From the NCBI GenBank assembly GCA_943704425.1, contig CALSCP010001488.1, forward strand, positions 86,240 to 150,239: a stretch of 64,000 nucleotides of DNA. The letters run 5' to 3'. This DNA is from Ministeria vibrans ATCC 50519 (lineage: Eukaryota; Opisthokonta; Filasterea). The notes beneath the pieces are model-generated. The model was not told the origin of the DNA. It saw nothing but the letters and a program-made list of their open reading frames with translations, and did not search any database. The translations under genes were made by a program, and so were the position numbers. Shown here piece by piece: positions 37,295 through 50,305 of this stretch (its first letter is position 1; every line of letters starts with the position of its first letter).

Positions 37295-38405
37295 AATAAA
37301 AAGAAGGTTGCCAGATGACAAGCAGAAGCACCTTCCGTTTGAGGAGATTGCATGATGAGGAGGGCGTGACCAAGTTAAGAGCGATAGGCACTCTCGCGAC
37401 CCACACCATTTTCCTTGTCAAAGACTATCGCCCTTGCCAACGGCCTCAGGGTCATCACTCTCCTTGGACTTGATAGCATACGCTGCTCTTACTCTTCTCG
37501 GGCTCGTTGGACGGTGCTGTTCGCGAGTGCTCCCAGCCCCTGTGTATCGTCCCAGACACCTCCTTTCTCTCAAACCGCACTTAAAAGAAAGACTAAAGAT
37601 GAGCAGTCTTTCAGTAATTAGTGAACATATTTTCTCACCATTTTCTAATTTCTATCGCATCTGGAGCGTTTTGACGTAAGTCTTAAATTAAAGTCTGTCG
37701 ATCTGTGACTTGTGACCCTCGCAGTATACCGGTCGGTTTCAAAGGTGTTGCACTCTGCAATGGAATTGTATTTTTTCGACTGTTCGTTTTAATGACGCTC
37801 GTGTTGGCCACCGAGACTCCCGCCCCGCCGGCTTGCCAAACACCTCGAACAAATAAAAAAGAACTGAGACAGTGGAAAACCAGACCCATTTTTCGGTGAA
37901 AAACCAGACCCATTTTTCTGATCATTTTTAAAAAAAAAATTGATACGGCTTATTAATATATAAGGTAAATATTGTACCGTTTTTCGCGTATCATGTGAAT
38001 CTATAGCTTTAAATACGCGAATAACATTCATTAGACGAAAGTTGTCATAACCTGATTTATAAACAATCTGTATCAAGCGAAAATATGAGTATATATATAT
38101 ATCTACCAGATGTTTGGGTTTATTTTCTCGTCCCCTTTTTTAATTAAGTCTTTATTTAATCATTCAGGTTTGGTGAGGATGTGTTTGTTTGTAAAGGGTA
38201 TGTTTGTCGTTGGACAGACTGATATCTGTCGCGGTGATATGGATCTAGATCGCGACATTGTGTGGTGTTTGGAATTAATTGGTTCTGAGGCGGGCTAACG
38301 AAAAGCTTCCGGAATCGTGAAAAAGAGGTAGGATGAGTGTGTTGCTAATGGTGTCTCATCTGTTTCTGTGTTAATTTGTTACAAAGAAGGCCTCGAGGAT
38401 TCTTT
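37295..38405. other. Gene-poor AT-rich region
   Basis: About 1.1 kb. It contains a short tandem repeat of period 24 (AAAACCAGACCCATTTTTC twice, 37876-37918), a TATATATA run near 38089-38102, and no conserved coding sequence on either strand. The 62-residue frame at 38110-38298 has no recognisable domain. It could be the remainder of the decayed element to its left. Confidence 0.5.
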
Positions 38406-41451
<3,046 letters not shown>

Positions 41452-41810
41452 GAAAACAATAATCTTATTATTGAAATCATTCATTTCTGTGATCTTGCGA
41501 GCCGGTTCAGGGGCTGGGCTCTTAGCGGCTTGTGGAATGCGGGGTCTGATCTTTGAACCTGGGGGTTATTCCTTTGTGGCAGTTCATGTGATCGTAGCAG
41601 CGTGTTTTCTTTTCCTCACACAGCCCATGATTAATAATTAATTATTTTCTTAGGGTTAGCATTGTATTACTCTCTTTTATATGTGTATTAATATTTCTCT
41701 CTCTCTCTCTCCTTTTTAAGTAAACTTTTCGACTTCATTTATTCCTAATAATTATTAATTATTTACAATTTTTCATCAATATTCAATAATTATTTTGTTT
41801 ATGTATCAAT
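41452..41810. promoter_or_regulatory. Divergent promoter region between the PH-RCC1-FYVE and CHIC-YxN genes
   Basis: 359 bp between opposite start codons. A GC-moderate part lies at 41490-41600 and a very AT-rich part from 41620 on, with a short CT run near 41695-41710. No distinct elements identified. Confidence 0.45.
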
Positions 41811-44087
41811 ATGGAGCAGTACGAAGACGCCCCACTCACGGCTGTCCATCGACACCTCATCAACGAAAAGCGATCCCGTACGTTGTCGTCGATCTGCCAC
41901 TCAGCGTTGAATTAATAATTTGAATTTCTGCCGGCTTCTTCTTCTGCAGCAAACTGTGCCGCTGTGATCCCCCTTAGCATCCCCAGAGCAAGAAACAACC
42001 CCTGCTCGCCGTTGGGCATGTCTATCGAGCTTGAAGACTACTTTCCGCCAGTGCGTGTCTGAGATCGAAATTCAAAAATTCTCACATTGGATGTTCATTG
42101 GATGTTCGCTTGGTCTTGCAGATGCTGCAGGGAAAGCTGGACGGGCGGGTATGGAAGGAGTCTATTGGTCGGCTGAACGACGCCGGAGCACGGCAGTCCA
42201 CACGGTGAGGCGGGATTGTTGTGTCGCGGCGAAACCGCAGATCTCGTGCTCACCACTGTCTCTGCTGTGCTGCAGGTGTCTTGGGCTGTGGATGTGCGCG
42301 CTGTGTGTGGTGCCGTGCCACGGAGCGTGTGCCCTCCACCTCAGCGAAGAGACGCGTCTGGAGCACCACACGGCGTTTGTGCGGCAGCTGGGCATCGAGA
42401 ACAAAGTGGTAGTCACGCCGCGCCGGGAGACAGCCAGGCGAGACCAGTTAAGTTGATTATTTGTGTTTGTCGCTCTCAGGTTCTTGCAAGTGCCGACAGT
42501 GAGCTGCGACTCAAGTCGTGTCTGGTTGAAAGCGACGGTTCCATCAACGAAATCTTCTGGCTTGAGCTGTTTGTTGAAGGGGAACATGGGCCCCCTGCGC
42601 CCCTCTACACTCGCTATGCCCCCGTCCTCGTCAAATCTCCTGCATCCGTACGCACAGTCTCACCATTTACCATCATGTGATATAACTCTCCTGGATTTTT
42701 CTCTCACATCGTTCATTCGCACAGGAGACGGACAGAGACGCGCCGCCTCTCTACCACAAGTCAGAGCATCTTCATCGTTTGGTGCGCGGCAGTTTCCTCT
42801 CAGGCTTTCGTTCCTCCACTCACGGTACATACCCGCACACAATTGTCATAGAAGAGCTCACGCTTTGTATGCTCAGTGCGTTATGTGACGCGAGAGCCGA
42901 CGGAGCAGGCGTCGCTGGACTCGACTGACAGCGGATGCGCAATGGCCGATCATGACCAGATGGAAGAGTCGCTCCTCAGACCTAAAACACCGTAAGATTT
43001 CTCTTTGACCCATCATTTGTGTTTCGTGCTGTGCTGACTGTGGGGGGGTGGGTTTGTCGTAGGGCAAATCCACGACAGTTTCTTGTTGCAACTCCCGCTC
43101 GACTGCGCTTTACACCCGCCCGAGAACAGTAAGAAAAAAGGGAAAGAGTGTGAAATAAAGGTTGTGTTTGACAAACTGTGCTTACTCTGTTTACTCTCTC
43201 TCTCTTTCTCTCTGTGTGTTAGATATGATGTGTTGCAGGAGACCAACCGGTCACTGCAGCGCACCCTGGACAGCCCAGTCTATGCCAACGGGACGCCCAT
43301 GCCCCGTATGCCACTGCCCAACGTACCAACTCTCTCGGTCAGACTGTATCTCTCTCACGCACTCGTTGATTCGCTTTAGGAGGTTCCGACGTATGGGAAT
43401 GCGGACAAGGGGTCACCTGACAGTGGGTTCGGCGACGAAGTGGGCGGACAGCACACTCCACCAGTGTATGCAAACGAGACAATGTGCGCAGTGCGGCGGA
43501 TGGAGCAAGTGGAGGGGGATCGCAAGGGGTCTAAGTATGCCAACGATGCTCAGATGCAGATGTACTCGCCAGTGCGGCGCCACACCCACGAATCCACTGG
43601 AACAGTGTACGCCAACAGTGCCAAGGTACAGCTGTACTCGCCAGTGCGGCACACGCGGCGATACAGGGCCAGCGGGGAGTGTGACGGCGGAGACGAAGAC
43701 GTCAACGATGACGACGACGAAGGCGCACGGGCTGCGGCAGCGACGCCAATCTATGGCAATGGCGGGTTCATGGACACATCCAAGGAGTCGCCAATCTATG
43801 CCAATGACGAGAACCGCCACAACACCAGTGGCAACAGCAACACGGTTGCCAATAGTATCAACCAAACTCGTGTCAGTGGGGTGCACATTTATGCAAACCA
43901 CGCTCAAGACAGCAGCAAGCAGCGGCAGCACGACGACTCCACCAACCTGTCAGCAGTCTCGCTCGCCCCAACCCTCTACGCCAACGGTGCGCGCAAGTCC
44001 CCACATCTACCCCCAAGCAACGCCACACCGTCTCCCGCCGTGCCTGTCTATTCAGAACAGTTACTTGAGGACGGTGTCACCTTTTAA
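41811..44087 (+). CDS. CHIC/GOLGA7-ERF4-like cysteine-rich protein with nine C-terminal YxN tyrosine motifs
   Basis: Ten exons (41811-41877, 41950-42050, 42122-42204, 42276-42405, 42480-42647, 42725-42824, 42877-42991, 43063-43128, 43223-43337, 43380-44087) total 551 codons, all phases consistent. Residues about 25-185 resemble the CHIC/GOLGA7/ERF4 domain: IPRARNN, DYFPPMLQGKLDGRVWKESI, GRLND, a cysteine-rich hydrophobic stretch CLGLWMCALCVVPCHGACAL, then LGIENKV and INEIFWLELFVE. CHIC proteins are palmitoylated on such cysteines and sit on membranes. From residue 297 (PVYANG) the tail has PTYGNA, PVYANE, SKYAND, TVYANS, PIYGNG, PIYAND, HIYANH and TLYANG, plus two YSPV motifs. pYxN is the Grb2-SH2 consensus, so a tyrosine-phosphorylated membrane scaffold is inferred. 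The exon 4 donor is ambiguous by one codon. Confidence 0.75.
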
Positions 44088-44317
44088 CGCTGAATGTATA
44101 AAATAATTAAGAGATAATAAATTAATAACAATAATAATAATAATTCATAGAAATTAATAACAATAATAATTTAATACGTGAAAGACTGAAAGTTCTGTTG
44201 AGAACTTGAAATTTAAGATTAATCACTCTTACGTTACAGCTTATTGTCTTATTGTCATCCAGGCTCCAGTCTGCTCTGATCGCTTCTGTATCGCCCTGCT
44301 CGTCTCTCCTGCGTGCG

Positions 44318-46519
44318 ATGGAAGCCTGGCTCGACCGAACGTGTCGGTCGTTGAAGGTAAAGCGCAGAACGAACGAACGAACACTCTCGCCTGACCCACT
44401 GCCCGCCGCGCCTTGCCAGTACGAAGACCCCGTCGCCACCTGCACCGACGTCTCCATCTGTCTCACCCAGTATCCTCAACTCTTGGCGAAAACTGACGAC
44501 TTCAGTAAGACTTTTTTTTTTCTTCGTCGCAACACAGTCTTCACATCGCACTGCGCACAGGATCTTGTCCTCTCGACTTGTCCCACTTACTAATTACACC
44601 GTTTGAACGAGAAACAACGGGTTCATTCGCCGTGCAAGGGGCGAAATGAGCACCAAGTTCTTTATTGTCGACCCGTTTTCGCCTCCTCCTTCCTCTCCTG
44701 CCCGTCTCGTCCACGCCCTCGCGCCCACACCCTCACACCCACACTGACCCGTCGCTCCTCCTTCCCCTCCTTCACAGCCTTTGACTCGGGGTCGACCCAA
44801 AAGCTGCTGTGTCTGTCGGGGACCGTTCCCGTCATCTTTCGTGGTACGTCCCCACTCTCTCTCTCTCTCTCTCTCTTCCACTTCGCATCAATTTTTCCCT
44901 CTCTTTGTTGTTGGTTGCCAGGTGCCAAGTACAACATCCCCGTGACCATTTGGCTCAAGCCCATCCACCCCAACTCGTCTCCCTTCTGCTATGTGACTCC
45001 CACTAACACCATGTCGGTGGCGCCCGGTCGTCATGTGGACGCCAATGGTCTCATCTACTTGCCTTACCTGCACTCGTGGGCTCCTCGTGTAAGCCTCGAT
45101 TGATCCTCCAAGAGAGATTGTTTGAACAAACGTTGTTTTGTCACATCCAGGTGTCGTCTTTGACCGACCTTTGTCGTACCATGTGCGGTGTATTTGGCAC
45201 TGAATGTCCAGTCTACGCAAAACGTGCACCAACCGCGCACCAACCGCCCCCAGCGGCGCACCCTTCCACCGCGCGACCTCCGTACTACCCTTCCACACCT
45301 TACTCAACGCCCTCCACGGCTGGCACGCCCTCCTACCCATACGGACCCACTTCGTCGCATCTGCCCTCACCCTTTCCCCCCACTGCCGGTACAGGTGTCG
45401 CTCCCGGCACTGCCTACCCCCACCTTCACACCCCCGCCGCACAGTCCCCACCATCATCATCGCAGCAGCAGCAACAGCAACCCTTCATGCCCGTCGCCGC
45501 CATGCCCAACCACACTGACTACCTCCCCCCGCCTGTGCCCTCCCCCACGCCCCCCACCAACAACAACGCCGGCGGTGGCAGCAGCAGCAGCAACAACAAC
45601 AGCAACAACAATACGAGCCACAGTGTTGATAAAGACCAAGAAGCCGAAGATGAACTTACCGCACAATACCTCAAACAGTCACAACAGTCGGCCGTCGAAG
45701 ACAAAGTGCGTCGACGGCTGCGCGACGACATTGAGGCGGCACGCGCACGCCTCGTCAGTCTGCTGATGAACCGTGCTGATGTGGACGAGTACGCGCTGAC
45801 GATCGAGCGCACACAAGCCAAACTCAACGAAGAAGAGGTACATCATGAATCGGATTGATCCATTGTGTGTTTTGCATATATATTTATTTATTGGTTGCAG
45901 AGTCGTGTGAATGAGCTCGTTTCAATGCTCGAGACGCGCTGTGAGTCACTGGAGAGTGCATTGGCACGCGTAGAGAGTGTTCCCGACATCCGAGTGGACG
46001 AAGTAGTCACAACCACAGCGCCACTGTATGCACAGCTGCTCCAACTGGTTGCCAAGGTAACAAGAGAGTTAGAGAGAGAAACAACGTCATAGAGAGAGAG
46101 AAACAACGTGATAGAGAGAGAAACAAAGTGATATATAGAGAGAAACAAAGTGTTAGAGAGAGAGAAAAAAAACAAAGTGTTAGAGAGAGAAAAAAACAAA
46201 GTGATAGAGAGAGTGTGTGTCATGAGAAGAAAGAAACAGAGTGAGAGAAAAAGAGACAAAGAAAATGTTGGGAGAGAGAGAAAAGAAAAAGAAAGAAACG
46301 AAGTGATATGATAGAAACAAAAATTAAGTGTACTAACTGACTGGTGCACAGGAGTACGCGGTCGAGGACACCATCTACCAACTGGGCAAAGCACTCTCAC
46401 AGAAGCACCTCACGCTCAAGGCGTATCTCCAGCACGTCCGCCATCTCTCCCGTGCCCAGTTCATGCTCCGCGCGACCATTCGAAAGGCCCGTCGCGTTGC
46501 AAACCTCCCCGATGTATAA
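44318..46519 (+). CDS. TSG101: TSG101 / Vps23, ESCRT-I subunit with UEV domain
   Basis: Recognises ubiquitinated cargo and late-domain motifs in ESCRT-I for multivesicular-body sorting and abscission. Seven exons (44318-44356, 44420-44504, 44778-44843, 44922-45088, 45151-45837, 45901-46056, 46352-46519) give 455 residues (human 390). The UEV domain occupies residues 1-145: LLCLSGTVPVIFRG, YNIPVTIWL and HVDANGLIYLPYLHSW; the E2 catalytic Cys is absent, as expected. A Pro-rich linker with Gln and Asn runs follows, then a coiled coil and the steadiness box (EYAVEDTIYQLGKAL, YLQHVRHLSRAQF). The stop is TAA 46517-46519. Extending through a GTATAA donor into 46565 on was rejected. The last intron shows a TACTAAC branch site. 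Confidence 0.95.
46057..46351 (+). repeat. GA-rich composite repeat filling TSG101 intron 6
   Basis: Repeated AGAGAGAAACAAAGTGATAGAG-type units with variants (ACAACGTGATAG, ACAAAGTGTTAG). This is the same unit family as in the PH-RCC1-FYVE introns. The 3' end shows TACTAAC followed by GCACAG. Confidence 0.95.
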
Positions 46520-46888
46520 AATTAATAACCATCTTACACATTCGTACTTTTTTCACACGCAACAGTTTGTCGAGGCACGCATGCGATTTAACGGGGGGGG
46601 GGGGGGGGGGTTCACACAGCGATGCTGAGTCTACATTGCACTGACAAGTTGCCAGTCGTGTTCATGAAGTTACAGTTAGTGTTACACTTGTATTCCGGTT
46701 AGGGCTAGAAGAATTTAGGGTTGGTATTAGTGTTTGTATTACAGCCGAGGCATTGCGATTACTTTACATTTGATAATCATGGTGCATCGTTGTCGTTGAA
46801 AAGATTCCGTACGGATGGAACGCGACAAGTTAAACAAACGTTTGGAAAAACAAAATAATCAATTATGTACAAACAAAGAGAAGGGCGA
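46520..46888. other. Convergent 3' spacer with an 18-G homopolymer
   Basis: 369 bp between the TSG101 and MEAK7-like stop codons. A run of 18 G lies at 46593-46610. The rest is AT-rich with no conserved frame. Both 3' UTRs must end here. Confidence 0.65.
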
Positions 46889-48362
46889 TCAGCGCTCGGC
46901 GTGGGACACCTTGACGCCAAGCATTTCCAGCAGGGCCTTGTCTGCATTGTCGTCCCACGCATTGCGATCCCACTCGCCCGGCAATGGGACCTACAGCAAC
47001 CATGAGAATGATCAAGCCGTTATCTCATTCATTGTGTCTTTATACCTTTCGGGCGCGCTCAATGGCTTGTCTCTGGCGCCTGCGCTCCGTCTGTTGGGCA
47101 GCATCGGCAGCAGCCCCCCCACACCCCACCACCACCACACTCTCCAGCACCAGCGTGCGCGACACTGCCCCCACAAGCTCCACTCCGTCCGTCAGCGATT
47201 CCCCTATCCACAGTCGTCGTCGCTGGGCACTCCCCCCAAATCCCACTCCAACTGTCGCTGTGCGGCTCTTCTCCACAAACACCGCAAAGGGTCGATCACA
47301 GTCGCACGCAGACTGCGCCGGCAGCAGCCGCAGCAAAGCTGCACCCGAGTCTGATCCAAACCCATTGCCTCCCTCGCTCCACTGCGTGTTGGTCGTCGCC
47401 ACCCACACCACGCCCGTCCCACCCCCTTCCCGCACAACCGTCAGCGTCGGGCCCGCATAGCTCACAACGTGGTGCTTTAGACGGTTCAACGACGACCCGT
47501 GCTCACTGCGGTCGTATAGCACCTTCCATTGGGCCGCCCGTCGACCTGCAAACGCCGCTGGCACTCCCAACAGAATCGCTGGGAGCAGCTCCTCGAGTTC
47601 TTGCTGTCGCTGAGCACTCCCCTCCGCAATCATCTCCGGCACATTGGTAGAGGTCAATTCTGAAAAGGGCCAGCGTGCAAGGTCACAGTTGGCCCGCTCA
47701 CGCGCCTCCACCATCGTTTCGCCCGCCCACACCGACAAGCTGCTCGCAAGTTCGTATCGTAGCGGCGTAAACAAATCTGCATCATCATCGCATTATCAAC
47801 ACATCACCCGCTTGCGTACCACTGCACATCTCACGGCCTACCTGGAATCTCTGTGGTAATGTAGGCAACGGCAGTGGCCATGCTCACTTCGCCCTGCGAC
47901 GCGGCTTCGCCCCGGCCCATGACGCCCGCATGAAGCCCACTGACATTGCCCGAGCCCACACAGGCACCCAGCAGAATCGCCACCTCAGCGCTCGTCAGCG
48001 TCTCACGCCCATCGCTAAACACAGCGAGCAGCGCGCGTGCATTGAGCGCGTCGTCGCGCCGCAGCAGCGCAGCGACCCCTTCAACGAACGGCGCCACACT
48101 GAGCGACGCGTCGCCACCACGTCGAATGGCGTCGAAGAGAACGCGCGAAACCGACACATTCACATCGGACATGCCCCTCTGGAACATCTGCAGAGTGAGA
48201 GCGGGTGCCCCGGCCGGCAAGAGCCCCTACACAGAGAGAACAGCGAGAGATGACACAATTGTGTCATACTTATTAAAAAAAACGTCACTCAATTACTCGA
48301 AAGGCCCGGGCGATCCACTGCATGGCAGGATCAGGCGGTGTTTTTGAGTCGGCGTTGCCCAT
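46889..48362 (-). CDS. MEAK7-like TLDc-domain protein (TLDC1 family)
   Basis: Four exons (48297-48362, 47842-48226, 47046-47776, 46889-46990) total 1,284 nt, 427 residues (human MEAK7 456). It starts MGNADSKTP, a good N-myristoylation signal like MGNSRSR of human MEAK7. A helical, EF-hand-like region follows (residues 22-150), then a TLDc domain: YDRSEHGSSLNRLKHHVVSY, GPTLTVVRE, WVATTNTQWSEGGNGFGSD, then LLRLLP. The end is a GIGG-like segment VGVGFGGSAQRRRLWI and the C-terminal EWDRNAWDDNADKALLEMLG. MEAK7 is a lysosome-associated mTOR signalling protein in human cells; other TLDc proteins regulate V-ATPase. Whether this one does either is inference. The intron positions are well supported by phase. 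Confidence 0.8.
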
Positions 48363-48398
48363 GACGAAAGGGAGGCGATCGACAATAATTGAATGATC

Positions 48399-48402
48399 NN
48401 NN
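48399..48402. other. Assembly gap (4 N)
   Basis: Four undetermined bases between the MEAK7-like start codon and the CENP-L stop codon. It lies in the 80-bp spacer and affects no called exon. Confidence 1.
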
Positions 48403-48442
48403 TTGTTTTTTATTCGTCGTTAAATGATGATAATAATTATTT

Positions 48443-50003
48443 TTATTCAAGAGAAAAGGCAGTGACATGTTCAAGGAGTTCGGCAAACACTCCGGATTTT
48501 CTTGTGATAATCTTAAACCGACCGTCTGTACCAATGGTACAAGCGCTACACCACAAAACACACACACACACACACACAAGAAAAAAAACAAAAAAAAACA
48601 AAAGCAGTCAGTAAGGCATTGTGAGGTTTCGCGTCAAGGGGGCGTACTGAGTTGAGACGCGCACAAGAGTGAGCGCAGTGACATTGATGTGCATGTGATG
48701 GAAGATGTGGTCGAGAACGGCACGAAGGAGAGCATCGGCACACTCTGCGTCTGACGCATCGGTGCCCTGAGCAGCACCCACAATGTTCAGATAGAGGGCG
48801 TGGAGGGCGCGCGGGTCGACTGAGACGGAGAGTTCACTGAGGCCCGCTTTCGAGACGGAGTCGGGAAGTCCGAAGACAAATTCGTATGGGGCGCGTGGGG
48901 CGGTTGCGGGGAGACCACCCGCGTCGGACGGGTCGACAAGCCAGCGCACCGAGTTGAAGGCAAGCCACGAAAGTTCGGTGGGCGGCACACGCATTAGTGA
49001 GACGGAACAGTCATAGTGGCGACGCAGCCACAGACTCACCTCCTGTGCGATGCGTTTGGGACCCTTGACCAGCATGAGCGGCAAATGTGTAAAGTTGGGG
49101 TCGACGCGCGGGTGTAATGGTCGCGTCTCGTCCGTAACAGCGACCAAGACCACTGTGAGGATAGCTGCTGCGACCTTGGCTGCTTCTTGGCGCTTGGCCT
49201 CACGCTGGTTGCGCACCCACACGTCCTCCGTCTGTCGCGACCGAGTGCCAAGTGCCCTTCTGCGCAGCAGGTCTTCGTCGTCGGCGCCCTCACGTTCCGC
49301 AATTTCCTCGGGGTCCATGGGCAGGCGCAGCACTGTGATGGCGAGTGCATCGGCCACAGCGGAAGTGCACGGTCCAACCGAACTGCGGATGCTGTCGGTG
49401 ACCGAGCCCGTCTCGTCTGCCTGTCGCAACATCTCCATCATTTCCTGGTGCGAGTTGTCGTCACCAAGGCCGCTCACACGACTAATCTTGGCGAGCAGGC
49501 GCCCGTCGCTAATCATGTCGGCCTCTTCCTTGACGCCCGTCGTCATGTCGCCAATCTCCATACTGCCATCGGCAATGGTTTTCAGCTGCGCCGTCAACTG
49601 CCGCCCCATCGCCTCAAGCGACGCCTCGTCCGTGCGCATGCTGTACAGCGGCGACACCCGGTACATGGACCAGGTGCGCCCGACCAGGTGCGCCGCTGAG
49701 TTGACCGTAGCCGCCTGAAGTTGTCCGCTGGCATCGCGAACGCGTCGCAGCGCAAACGGCTGCTTCAGCGACAGCACTTCGTCAAGGCGCCGCACCAGCC
49801 CAGCCTTCGACGACTAAGCACCAATCCAAACAGTCAGCCCCCATCCCAAAGCACCTCCCCCTCCATCGCTCGTCTCTTTTCCCAATTTCAACTTTCGCGC
49901 CCAAACTCGTTTTTTTGTTTTTTGTTTTTTGTGTTTTGACTCCCAAGTCACTTACCTGTTCGCTCAATGTCGGACTTGCCGCATGCGTCATAAGAGCACT
50001 CAT
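48443..50003 (-). CDS. CENPL: Centromere protein L (CENP-L / Iml3 family), inner kinetochore
   Basis: Subunit of the constitutive centromere-associated network, partner of CENP-N. Three exons (49956-50003, 48648-49813, 48443-48545) total 439 codons, 438 residues (human 344), phases consistent. Motifs match CENP-L: GRTWSMYRVSPLYSM near the N-terminus; FTHLPLMLVKGP and LWLRRHYDCSVSLM...ELSWLAF in the middle; HMHINVTALTLVRVST and, after the last intron, GTDGRFKIITRKSGVFAELLEHV at the end. The stop TAA 48443-48445 becomes visible only after splicing (donor GTACGCC, acceptor GGTGTAG); the unspliced frame ends falsely. An acidic/Arg-rich insert near residues 180-215 makes it longer than usual. CENP-N is not in the window. 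Confidence 0.85.
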
Positions 50004-50305
50004 GCTGGAAACACAAAACGAGGCTGAAAACAAGTCTCAAGTCTGTCTGTCAAACGACAAAGCGAGAAATAAAAAAAAATAAACTGAATTTGATATTTTC
50101 AATTTTGATTGGAATTTGAAAAACCAATCACAACAGATAATGGTGTGTGTGTGTTTTTGAGGGGAGGGCCGGCAGCTTGATCACTGATCAGATGCAAGCA
50201 TTTAAGCACACACACGTCTTCAAACATGAACATGAACATAATTTTTGACTTTTGACTTTTGACTTTTGAGTTTTTTTTTCACCTTTTTTTCTTCACTTTT
50301 TTGTG
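50004..50305. promoter_or_regulatory. Divergent promoter region between CENP-L and TPR
   Basis: 302 bp between start codons. It includes a (GT)n run near 50141-50155, a repeated TTTTGACTTTTGACTTT block near 50241-50265, and the self-complementary TGATCACTGATCA near 50179. No clear core promoter motif. Confidence 0.4.

Noticed and set aside
38110..38298. 62-residue hydrophobic frame in the gene-poor region
   Set aside because: No family resemblance. It could be part of a decayed element but there is no evidence.
41811..42647. Plain GOLGA7 orthologue
   Set aside because: The cysteine cluster and the order of the later segments (xENK, then INEIFWLELF) fit the CHIC branch better than GOLGA7, and the long tyrosine tail is absent from both.
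46514..46640. Extra TSG101 exon after a GTATAA donor encoding FVEARMRF and polyGly
   Set aside because: The steadiness box already ends at the usual place with TAA. The extra exon would run into a G homopolymer and is not family-like.
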